Below are positions 35,725 to 43,704 of a stretch of DNA of 46,165 nt, piece by piece. Source of the stretch: Thermodesulfovibrio sp. Its GTDB lineage: Bacteria > Nitrospirota > Thermodesulfovibrionia > Thermodesulfovibrionales > Thermodesulfovibrionaceae. The notes under the pieces are model-generated. The model was not told the origin of the DNA and did no database searches. It saw nothing but the letters and a program-made list of their open reading frames with translations. The stretch's first letter is position 1; each line of letters starts with the position of its first letter. The position numbers were made by a program, and so were the translations under genes. The DNA is taken from contig JANXBR010000002.1 in NCBI GenBank assembly GCA_025060625.1, positions 1-46,165 on the forward strand, in the 5' to 3' direction.

Positions 35725-37681
35725 TTTTTATATAGTAATCAATTTTTTTGGGATTCCCGAGATAGAAACCTTGCATGTATTTAACTCCCAGTTCCCTGAG
35801 TACTTCAAGCTTTTCCTCTGAATCAACTCCCTCTGCAATTACTTTTATCCCTAAAACCTCAGCCATCTTTACAATAGAAAGCACTATGTGTCTGTGAGTA
35901 ATGTCTGAGACTATTTCTTTTGTGAGAGACATGTCAATCTTTATTGAGTCAGGGTCAATTTCTTCAAGAAGTTCTATATTTGAAAATCCTGTTCCAAAGT
36001 CATCTAAGGATATGTAATATCCATGATATTTAAGACGATTTATGTTATCTCTTATCTCTTTTAATTTAAAAATCTCTTGTGTTTCAATTAGTTCTATTGC
36101 TATATTTTCTGAACTAACTCCCTTTTCTTTACATTCCTTTCTTATAAAATCAACAATCTGGGAATCAAAGAGTTGAACAAGAGAAATATTAATATGAATT
36201 GGCTTATTAAGAACTCTTTGAGCTTTTATTGCCTCTTTTATCACATATTTACCTACTTCAATAATCATTCCTGTTTTTTCAATCATAGGAATAAACTCAG
36301 CAGGAGATACCTCCCCAAGTTTTGGGTTATTCCATCTTAAAAGAGCTTCATATGAATGGATTTCATTATTTTCTATATTAAATATCGGTTGAAAGACAAT
36401 ATAAAACTCATTATTATCAATAGCCATAGATATTAAATTTAAAATCTCTTTCTGTCTCTCTTCATATTTGTGCATCTCCTTAGTATATATAGTAATTTTA
36501 CCTTTACCCATACTCTTTGACCTATATAAAGCTAAGTCACTTTTTTTCATTGCATCATAAAAATTATCAAATTTGGATACAAGATGAACTCCTATTGATA
36601 CAGTAACTCTGACATTTGAATGAATCAAACTATAGATTCCCTCTATCTTTTCTTTTATGTAACTTAATAATTCTTGAAGTTTGCGGTATTCATCATATTC
36701 GCCAAAAATCATAAATTCATCACCACCAGTTCTTCCAACAAAAATTTTATTCTCCTCGGATATCTTCATTAATCTCTCAGCAAACTCCATTAAAAGATAA
36801 TCACCCATATTGTGTCCGAAGAAATCATTTATTTCCTTAAAGTTGTCTATATCTATTATTCCTATAAATAGTCTCTCTTTATTTTGAGCTTTAAGCTCAC
36901 TGAAGGCTTTTACTATATAATATCTGTTGGGAATTCTTGTTAGATAGTCATAGTGAATGAGTTCCCATAGTCTTTTGGAAGTTTTATTTAGTTTTTCGCT
37001 TATTTTGGCAAATTCATTATTCCCTTCAATTTTTTTTGGATTTACATAGTGACCTCTTACAATGGAATCAACCTGTTCTGATATTATCTTTAAGTTTTTT
37101 GTTACTGACATGTTTAATAGAAACATTAATATAAAGCTTGCAATCAATATGATAGCTAAGTGTATCGTATATCGTAAAGACAAAAATTTAATAATCTGTG
37201 ATTCAAAGACTTCTCTTTTTATACTCATGATTAAATAGCCATAAGGTTCCTCTTTAACAAAAATCGGATTTATGCATATAATTTTATCTTTTGAATTTTG
37301 ACAACCTAAATTTACTTTTTTTATGTCTACATAAGTGTCTATATTTTTCTCTCTATTTGAAGCTACAACTAATCCAAAAAAGTTTACCAGATCAATAGTA
37401 TCTATACTTTGGTGAATGGAGAAATTTTTGATAATTTTCTTAATTTGTTCAATATCTCCAGTTTCATAAAAATACTCAATTTGTTGCTGAATTGTATTTT
37501 GCATTAGTTTTGCATCTTCAATAATCAGATTATTATTTATAAAGCTTAGACTGAATCTAAAATCAAAGAATATTAAGATTAGATTCACAATCAGAGCAGA
37601 AAAAACAACCATTAGGGGAATTAGTAATGAAATCTTATATTTTTGGAATATCTTATGAATTTTATTCTCTATAAAGTTCAT
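35708..37681 (-). CDS. Membrane GGDEF-EAL c-di-GMP enzyme with periplasmic sensor and HAMP-like linker
   Basis: A 657-aa protein. Helix 1 at about 18-40, a periplasmic domain of about 130 residues, helix 2 at about 172-192, then a HAMP-like linker. The GGDEF domain has DIDNFKEINDFFGH and TGGDEF (GGDEF at 319-323), so cyclase activity is expected. The RxxD inhibitory site is absent (ENKI at the position). The EAL domain has YEALLRW (Glu445), HINIS, IELIET, DDFGTGFSN, IKIDMSL, IAEGVD and MQGFYLG, so the phosphodiesterase residues are also present. It overlaps the upstream solute-binding gene by 20 bp, which implies a paired sensor. Its net effect on c-di-GMP cannot be deduced. Confidence 0.95.
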   Translation of the reverse strand: MNFIENKIHKIFQKYKISLLIPLMVVFSALIVNLILIFFDFRFSLSFINNNLIIEDAKLMQNTIQQQIEYFYETGDIEQIKKIIKNFSIHQSIDTIDLVNFFGLVVASNREKNIDTYVDIKKVNLGCQNSKDKIICINPIFVKEEPYGYLIMSIKREVFESQIIKFLSLRYTIHLAIILIASFILMFLLNMSVTKNLKIISEQVDSIVRGHYVNPKKIEGNNEFAKISEKLNKTSKRLWELIHYDYLTRIPNRYYIVKAFSELKAQNKERLFIGIIDIDNFKEINDFFGHNMGDYLLMEFAERLMKISEENKIFVGRTGGDEFMIFGEYDEYRKLQELLSYIKEKIEGIYSLIHSNVRVTVSIGVHLVSKFDNFYDAMKKSDLALYRSKSMGKGKITIYTKEMHKYEERQKEILNLISMAIDNNEFYIVFQPIFNIENNEIHSYEALLRWNNPKLGEVSPAEFIPMIEKTGMIIEVGKYVIKEAIKAQRVLNKPIHINISLVQLFDSQIVDFIRKECKEKGVSSENIAIELIETQEIFKLKEIRDNINRLKYHGYYISLDDFGTGFSNIELLEEIDPDSIKIDMSLTKEIVSDITHRHIVLSIVKMAEVLGIKVIAEGVDSEEKLEVLRELGVKYMQGFYLGNPKKIDYYIKNEDKN

Positions 37682-38627
37682 TTAGTATCTTTATATCAAT
37701 TAGTTTAGAATAATCAACTGGTTCTTTTAATGAAAAATACTTCTCGATCAATCTGAGCTTTTGTTCAAGCTCTCCTTTAAGCAATAACTCCCTGTTTTCT
37801 TTTTTATCAAAAAACTTTATCTTATCAAAATTAAATATATCATGCAATTTTTCCATTGAAATTTTATAGTTTTCACTTAGATATTTATCATACATATCAC
37901 TATTTGATATTTTAAATTCATCAATTATTTCGAAATAATGATTAATCATATCTTTTATCTTTTTTTTGTTTTTTAAGAGAAAATCTCTCCTTACCAGAAC
38001 AAAGTCATAAACTTCTCCAGGAATCTGCTTACTTGAGAATATTATATTTCCTCCTAAAGCAGATATGATTCTTGAAGCTATTGGCTCATAGGTAATGACA
38101 GCATCAATATCTCCCTCAGCAAAACTCTTATAGTGCTCATGGGGTTCAACATAGACTAAAAAGAAGTCCCTTTCATCAAATTTATTAATTTCCAGAAATC
38201 TTTTGAACATATATCTTCCCAATGCTGTATTTTCAAGTCCAATTCTTTTTCCTTTAAGAGCTGAGGGTTCTTTTATGTCTTTCCTGGCAATAATTAAGTC
38301 TGCTCCTTCAGATACTGATAATACAATCAAAATAGTATAAGGATCATTTTCTGTGTAATTTCTTAAAACTTCATCTGTTGTAAGACATAGAGAGTTTATT
38401 AATCTGTTTCTGTAAGCTCTTAATACTTCACTGGTTGAGTTAAACTCTATAACTTCAAAATTTTTATCAAGTATTTTGGCATCCTGTAAATAATACAAAA
38501 AGCCATAGCCAAGCCAGTATGAAGTGCCAATTTTAATATCTTCATTATACAGTGTGCTTTCAGTATATATCAAAAAGGCAATAATTAAAATAAATATAAC
38601 AGCAAACAATACAAATCTATATCTCAA
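37662..38627 (-). CDS. Membrane-anchored NMT1/SsuA-like solute-binding protein
   Basis: A 321-aa protein with one N-terminal hydrophobic helix (5-22, no clear cleavage site) and a periplasmic binding-protein fold: IKIGTSYWLGYGFLYYL, NSLCLTTDEVL, GADLIIARKDIKEPSALKGKRIGLE, ALGRYMFKRFLE, FAEGDIDAVITYEP. These are hallmarks of the NMT1/THI5/SsuA family. No permease or ATPase lies nearby; instead it sits between signalling genes and overlaps the GGDEF-EAL start by 20 bp, so it probably works as a ligand sensor. The start is a TTG at 38625-38627, 8 nt after a GGAG; no ATG is available. Confidence 0.85.
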   Translation of the reverse strand: MRYRFVLFAVIFILIIAFLIYTESTLYNEDIKIGTSYWLGYGFLYYLQDAKILDKNFEVIEFNSTSEVLRAYRNRLINSLCLTTDEVLRNYTENDPYTILIVLSVSEGADLIIARKDIKEPSALKGKRIGLENTALGRYMFKRFLEINKFDERDFFLVYVEPHEHYKSFAEGDIDAVITYEPIASRIISALGGNIIFSSKQIPGEVYDFVLVRRDFLLKNKKKIKDMINHYFEIIDEFKISNSDMYDKYLSENYKISMEKLHDIFNFDKIKFFDKKENRELLLKGELEQKLRLIEKYFSLKEPVDYSKLIDIKILNELYRE

Positions 38628-38652
38628 ATTAGCAAACTCCGAATAGTTTTTA

Positions 38653-39207
38653 TTATATTTTATCTTCTAATAACTCTCTTTTTATACAGTCATTACATAT
38701 GATGTCAGATATCGTTATATTTGTAAATTTATAGTATTTAATTGCCTCTTCAATCTCAATCCAGGAGTTATTATAATGGAATCTGTTACATATGCTACAT
38801 CTTAATATGGTTTCTTTTCCTTTAATATTTCCAAATAAAAATGGATGGTTAATATGATCTCTCACTTCTTCCACCTTTATAATGTAATGATTAATCAATA
38901 TATCACCATTTCTTAAAGGAATGACCTCCATCTCCATAAATCGCTTTTTATCATGGGAGTCACATCTGTAAGGTCTTGTTATATTAATACCAAGATTTTT
39001 TGCCAGATTAATGATTGACTCATACCACATCTTTACTGAGTCTCCTTTAATGTATTCCATTATGTTTTTTCCTTTTATGTTGTTACTTAAAGTATTCCTG
39101 TCTCCATCATTTTCCCTTAAAAATTTATCCCAATTTGGATGTACATCTATTATTATAAAATCCTTATTTATTACATAAGAATTTTGAACTTTATTTTTTT
39201 GTTGCAT
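38653..39207 (-). CDS. PAS-like protein with C-terminal four-cysteine motif
   Basis: A 184-aa soluble protein. Residues 10-115 look like a divergent PAS fold (INKDFIIIDVHPNWDKFL, MEVIPLRNGDILINHYII). The C-terminal 50 residues carry CSIC (Cys137, Cys140), a spacer with SWIEIEEAI, and DIICNDC (Cys171, Cys174). This resembles the tail found on many PAS/GAF signalling proteins with the pattern C-x2-C...W..IE.....H-x-I-C-x2-C, but here the usual Ser-His before Ile-Cys is replaced. It may bind zinc or another metal. It lies 21 nt after the CheB/CheR gene and 25 nt before the solute-binding gene. Its function is unknown. Confidence 0.7.
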   Translation of the reverse strand: MQQKNKVQNSYVINKDFIIIDVHPNWDKFLRENDGDRNTLSNNIKGKNIMEYIKGDSVKMWYESIINLAKNLGINITRPYRCDSHDKKRFMEMEVIPLRNGDILINHYIIKVEEVRDHINHPFLFGNIKGKETILRCSICNRFHYNNSWIEIEEAIKYYKFTNITISDIICNDCIKRELLEDKI

Positions 39208-39228
39208 TTTTAGAATAATAAAGGTTTT

Positions 39229-42138
39229 TTAGTCTTGTTTTTTCTTGGGTAGTTCCATAATGGTTCCCACTACTCCAATAATTTTTCCATCCTCATATAT
39301 TGGATTGCCAGTTGTTTTAATAGTTATCTCCTCCCCAGTATATTTTTTAAAAGGAAATATTAGGTCATAAGGAACTCCCTCTTTTAAGCATTTATTAAAG
39401 GCTTCGTAAATCTCCTTTGCTCTATCTCCATAACATTTAAGGGATTTTTCAATCAATAAAAGAGGATCATCTTCATACTCTCTCTTTTCAAGACCATGAA
39501 TAAGATAGACCTCATCGGTCCAGTACATCTTGTGATTTATAATATCAAAATACCATCCACCAATATTAGCAATCTTATGCGTTTCCTTCATTATTTTTTC
39601 CTTTATCTCAAGAGATTGAGTTACCCTCTTGTACTCAGTAATATCAATAAAAACTAATACAACTCCTGTGCTGTCAGATTTTTTATAAATGAAGGGATTG
39701 ATTTTCATCAAATAGCTGCTTCCATCAGTTGTCTCTATTTCGTGAGATATCGGTCTTCCATCAATAATTGCCCTTTTAATATGAATATATGGTTCAAAAT
39801 CTATAATTTTGTGATTTATATGATTGATTGGTGCTCCTATATCAATGTCTGCTATATCAAATATATCTTTAACCTTTGGGGAGTATTTCTTTATTCTCAA
39901 ATCTGGATCAAGCATGATTATCCCTATCTGAGAGGATGTTAAAAGGCTCTCTAAGTCATTTTGCAGTTCAGTTAGTTCAATTATTTTATTTTGCAATTCA
40001 TTGTTGACTGTGTAAAGCTCTTCATTAGTTGCCTGAAGTTCTTCATTGGTTGCCTGGAGTTCTTCATTACTTGCCAGGAGTTCTTCATTGGTTGCCTGAA
40101 GTTCTTCATTTGAAGTCTCAAGTTCTTCAATTGTAGCATGAAGTCTCTCCTTTGTTCTCTGAAGTTCATTTTCAAGTTCTTTAATATAACTTTCTTTTAG
40201 GCTCAACGATGAATCTTCAAAAACCTCCACCTCTTCAGAAATTTTTTCTTGAGTTTTTTGACTAATCATTAATATGCAGAAATAATTTTCTTCAGATTCA
40301 TCTATAGGGATTATTTCAAATTGAACAGCTTCTTTTTTCTTCGGGATTTTTTTTGTAATCTTTACTCTCTTAGAGAAGTCTATTGATTTTTTTATCATGC
40401 TAATAAGTATTTTTGAAAAATCTTTTTTGATTACTTTCTCTAAGTTTAGACTTGGTACACCAATCGGAAGGGTAAAATATTTATCAACATTTCCATCTAA
40501 ATAGATAAGGTTCAAATTTTTATCTACTACAGCGATAGCATCAAAAAATTTTTTAGAGATTGCTTTTAAGATTATTTCCGTATTAAGTCCCTTTTCTTTG
40601 TGATAAGTATCAGCAAAATATTGATAGATAATATTTTTTCTTAAATTATCCTGTGTTTTTTCTACTGAGATTCTTTCAATAGGAATTTCCAGGGCCTGTC
40701 TTATGTTTTCTCTTGCTTTGTATATTTTTAGTTTTGAATCCAGAGTTTCAAAGAGTTTTGTATGTTCACCTATTGACTCGCTTGTGCCAAGAACCAGTGT
40801 TCCTCCTTTCTTAAGAGAGAAGTAGAATATTTTTATTAGCCTGTTTTGAGTCTCTGGTTTTAAGTATATAAGCAGATTTCTACAACTTAATAGACATATG
40901 TTGGTAAATGGTGGATCTTTAAGAATGTTATGTTCAGCGAAAACTATTGATTCTCTGATTCTTCTCTTTATTATGTACTGATTATCACTCTTTGTGAAGT
41001 ATTTACTTAAAAATTCATGGGGCACATCGGCAGCTATGCTTTCTGGATAAATTCCCAATGAGGCAACTTGTAAGGCTCGCCTGTCAATATCGGTAGCAAA
41101 AATTTTAATTTTGCGACTAACCCTCATTTTTTCCATTACATCATTGAATAGAATAGAGATTGTATAAGCTTCTTCCCCAGTTGAACAACCAGCTACCCAT
41201 ACTCTCAGCCATTCATCATCAAATTTTTCTATGATATCAGGAATATATTTTTCTCTTAACTCTTGAAAAACCTGAATGTCTCTGAAAAAGCTTGTTACTC
41301 CAATGAGAAAATCTTTATATAGTAGTTCAATTTCTGTAGGGTTTTTGTATAAATAGTTAAGATAGTCTACTATGTTTTCCACTCTGTTAATTGCCATTCT
41401 TCTTTCAATTCTTCTTATAATGTTTGAAGGTTTATAGAGAGTAAAGTCTACATTATGGTTTGCCTTAAGGAGAGCGAGAATTCTCTGGAGAATTTCATCC
41501 TTCGTAATAACATCATCTTTTTCCTCAACAATGTAGTTTGTCGGATACTTTGGCATGGAAATAATCTTTTTAGCAATCTCTACTGGATTCATAACAAAAT
41601 CAACAACTCCAGTAGATATAGCTGATTTAGGCATACCATCAAACTTAGCTGATTTCTCATCTTGAACAAAGATTATTCCACCATGTTCCTTAATATCTCT
41701 TATTCCTCTTGCACCATCCGTTCCTGTTCCTGATAATATCACAGCTATAGCCTTTTCACCCTGGTCTATTGCAAGTGAACGAAGAAAAGTGTCAATGGGA
41801 AAATTAAGTCCTGTTAAATCGGATACATCCTCTACAACTAATTTTCCATTGGATATGGTCATTTTCTTTTTTGGTGGTATAACATAGATATTTCCTCCTT
41901 CAACTATCATACCATTTTTCGCCTCATGAACAGGTATTTTTGTTCGCTTTGATAAAATTTCTACCATCATGCTTTTGTAATTAGGCGAGAGATGTTGGAT
42001 GATTATTACTGCTATGTTGTTCTTTATTGGCAAATTTTGAACAAAAGACTCAATAGCCTCAAGTCCTCCTGCTGAAGCACCAAGACAAACAAAGTAATCT
42101 GGAAATTTTGATCTTTGAGTTAAATTAGAGTCATTCAT
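39229..42138 (-). CDS. CheB-CheR fusion with coiled coil and PAS domains
   Basis: A 969-aa protein. The CheB methylesterase domain has no receiver and a full triad: GASAGG (Ser22), IIQHLSP (His49), GTGTDGARG (Asp141). The CheR methyltransferase domain (about 205-465) has VWVAGCSTGEEAYTI for SAM and PPFTNICLLSCRNLLIYL. Then come a PAS-like segment (about 530-620), a long coiled coil (about 640-725) made of ELQATNE heptads, and two PAS domains (about 725-835 and 850-960, the first with SSYLMKINPF, GVVLVFIDIT). Such fusions occur in non-chemotaxis sensory systems. No MCP, CheA or CheW is nearby. It overlaps the upstream kinase by 8 bp. Confidence 0.93.
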   Translation of the reverse strand: MNDSNLTQRSKFPDYFVCLGASAGGLEAIESFVQNLPIKNNIAVIIIQHLSPNYKSMMVEILSKRTKIPVHEAKNGMIVEGGNIYVIPPKKKMTISNGKLVVEDVSDLTGLNFPIDTFLRSLAIDQGEKAIAVILSGTGTDGARGIRDIKEHGGIIFVQDEKSAKFDGMPKSAISTGVVDFVMNPVEIAKKIISMPKYPTNYIVEEKDDVITKDEILQRILALLKANHNVDFTLYKPSNIIRRIERRMAINRVENIVDYLNYLYKNPTEIELLYKDFLIGVTSFFRDIQVFQELREKYIPDIIEKFDDEWLRVWVAGCSTGEEAYTISILFNDVMEKMRVSRKIKIFATDIDRRALQVASLGIYPESIAADVPHEFLSKYFTKSDNQYIIKRRIRESIVFAEHNILKDPPFTNICLLSCRNLLIYLKPETQNRLIKIFYFSLKKGGTLVLGTSESIGEHTKLFETLDSKLKIYKARENIRQALEIPIERISVEKTQDNLRKNIIYQYFADTYHKEKGLNTEIILKAISKKFFDAIAVVDKNLNLIYLDGNVDKYFTLPIGVPSLNLEKVIKKDFSKILISMIKKSIDFSKRVKITKKIPKKKEAVQFEIIPIDESEENYFCILMISQKTQEKISEEVEVFEDSSLSLKESYIKELENELQRTKERLHATIEELETSNEELQATNEELLASNEELQATNEELQATNEELYTVNNELQNKIIELTELQNDLESLLTSSQIGIIMLDPDLRIKKYSPKVKDIFDIADIDIGAPINHINHKIIDFEPYIHIKRAIIDGRPISHEIETTDGSSYLMKINPFIYKKSDSTGVVLVFIDITEYKRVTQSLEIKEKIMKETHKIANIGGWYFDIINHKMYWTDEVYLIHGLEKREYEDDPLLLIEKSLKCYGDRAKEIYEAFNKCLKEGVPYDLIFPFKKYTGEEITIKTTGNPIYEDGKIIGVVGTIMELPKKKQD
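40006..40110 (-). repeat. Five tandem 21-bp units encoding coiled-coil heptads
   Basis: Units at 40006-40026, 40027-40047, 40048-40068, 40069-40089 and 40090-40110 encode NEELYTV, NEELQAT, NEELQAT, NEELLAS and NEELQAT. The three NEELQAT units are nearly identical in DNA (1-2 differences), and weaker copies flank the array. The linker between CheR and the PAS domains can therefore grow or shrink by whole heptads. Confidence 0.9.
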
Positions 42139-43693
42139 CTTTAAAATTTAATGGTAAATAAACCTTAACTTTTGTTCCTATATTTGGTACTGACTCAATC
42201 TCAACTTTACCCTCATGAGCTTCTACAATACCTTTAACTTCAGATAGCCCTACTCCAAGAGCATTGATAGCAAGTTTTGTAGTAAAGAAAGGCTCAAATA
42301 CTCTATCAAATATTTCTTCTTTTATACCTTCCCCTTGATCCTCTATCTCAAATATAATCCAGCTATTTTGTTGCTCAGAGAGAACTTTATATACTCTAAT
42401 ATAAATTTTTCCACCTTCTGACATTGCCTCAATGGAGTTCTTAATAATGTGATAGAGAGCATAGGATATTAATTCTGAATCAACTATTATTTTCTCAGCA
42501 TTTAAGTTTTCATAGTTGATTACTAAATCAATGTTAGATGGAATAATATCTCTACATCTATCAAGAGTTAAAGATATAAGATTTTCTATCGTGATAGGTC
42601 TCTTTAAAAGTATTATATTTTTACTTACGTTTAAAATCTTATTTATTAAATTTGTTGCCTTTTCAACAGATTTAATAATGATATCAAGTTCTTTCTCATA
42701 TTTGCTAAGATCAGGTTCATTTTTTAGCATCTGAGCAACTACAAGTATAGGCATGTTTATATTATTCAAATTATGAGCAATTATTCCGGATATGTTGTAT
42801 ATAAATCTAATCTGTTCTTCTCTCTTTTCTCTTTCAGCCCTTTGAAGTTCTTCTGTTATGTCTCTTTTTACTGCTATGAAATTGATAATTCTACCATTTT
42901 TGTCAAATATGGGAGATATGAAAGCCTCTTCAATAAAAAATTCTCCATTTTTGTTTTTGTTTATGAATCTTCCCCGCCAAGCCTTGCCTTCTTTTAGCAT
43001 AGCCCATAGTTCTTTATAGGTTTCTTTTGGTGTCTTTCCTGATTTTAAAACTCCAGGATCTTTACCCATAAGCTCCTCTTTGCTGTAACCTGATACCTTT
43101 GTATAGTTTTCATTCACATAAACAATTCTATTTCTTCTGTCTGTTATTACTATTGAGACAGGTGCTGCTTCAATAATTGACATATATGTCCTTATAAGAT
43201 TTTCTCTATCTACTATATCTGAAATGTCAGTTATTGTTAAAAGAAGGCTATTTTTATCAATAGTTGGTCTTGTTAAAATAATAGTATTGTAAATTTTATG
43301 TTTTCCTTTTATCTTCAATTCCATTTTCTTTCCTATTTTTTCATTGAAGTAGTCTCTGAAATTTAGAATAAATTTATTTTTATCATCTGAGTCAACATAA
43401 TTGACAAAGGGAGTTCCCACTATTTCATCTGCTTCTTTACCAATTAAATTTTTAAATGCTTCATTACAGTTTTTTATTATTCCATTAATATTTATCGTCA
43501 CATATCCTATAGGTGCTGAATTAAAAAGTTCTATATATTGATTTTTTATTGTGTCAATCTCAAGATTAAGTCTTCTAAGCTCCTCGGTTTGCATCTCCAA
43601 CTCACGCTTATGGATTAACAGTTCCTGAATTAGTCTGTCTTTTTCAAGTTCATTGAGATTAGTTTCTAAGATGTTGCTATTTATCTCTATCAT
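42131..43693 (-). CDS. Soluble PAS-PAS sensor histidine kinase
   Basis: A 520-aa kinase. N-terminal coiled coil (about 15-55), PAS 1 (about 55-165, FNSAPIGYVTININGIIKNC) and PAS 2 with PAC (about 172-290, IEAAPVSIVITDRRNRIVYVN; GYSKEELMGKDPGVLKSG). The phosphoacceptor is in IIAHNLNNI (His311, counted from the longer start), the variant seen in the AHDFNN class of kinases. HATPase_c has a late N box (IIKNSIEAMSEGG), FEIEDQGEGI and PFFTTK. I prefer the ATG at 43693, 5 nt after GGTGA; the ATG at 43705, which overlaps the upstream stop as TAATG, has no SD. No receiver is attached, so the partner is unknown. Confidence 0.92.
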   Translation of the reverse strand: MIEINSNILETNLNELEKDRLIQELLIHKRELEMQTEELRRLNLEIDTIKNQYIELFNSAPIGYVTININGIIKNCNEAFKNLIGKEADEIVGTPFVNYVDSDDKNKFILNFRDYFNEKIGKKMELKIKGKHKIYNTIILTRPTIDKNSLLLTITDISDIVDRENLIRTYMSIIEAAPVSIVITDRRNRIVYVNENYTKVSGYSKEELMGKDPGVLKSGKTPKETYKELWAMLKEGKAWRGRFINKNKNGEFFIEEAFISPIFDKNGRIINFIAVKRDITEELQRAEREKREEQIRFIYNISGIIAHNLNNINMPILVVAQMLKNEPDLSKYEKELDIIIKSVEKATNLINKILNVSKNIILLKRPITIENLISLTLDRCRDIIPSNIDLVINYENLNAEKIIVDSELISYALYHIIKNSIEAMSEGGKIYIRVYKVLSEQQNSWIIFEIEDQGEGIKEEIFDRVFEPFFTTKLAINALGVGLSEVKGIVEAHEGKVEIESVPNIGTKVKVYLPLNFKDE

Positions 43694-43704
43694 TTTAATC
43701 ACCA

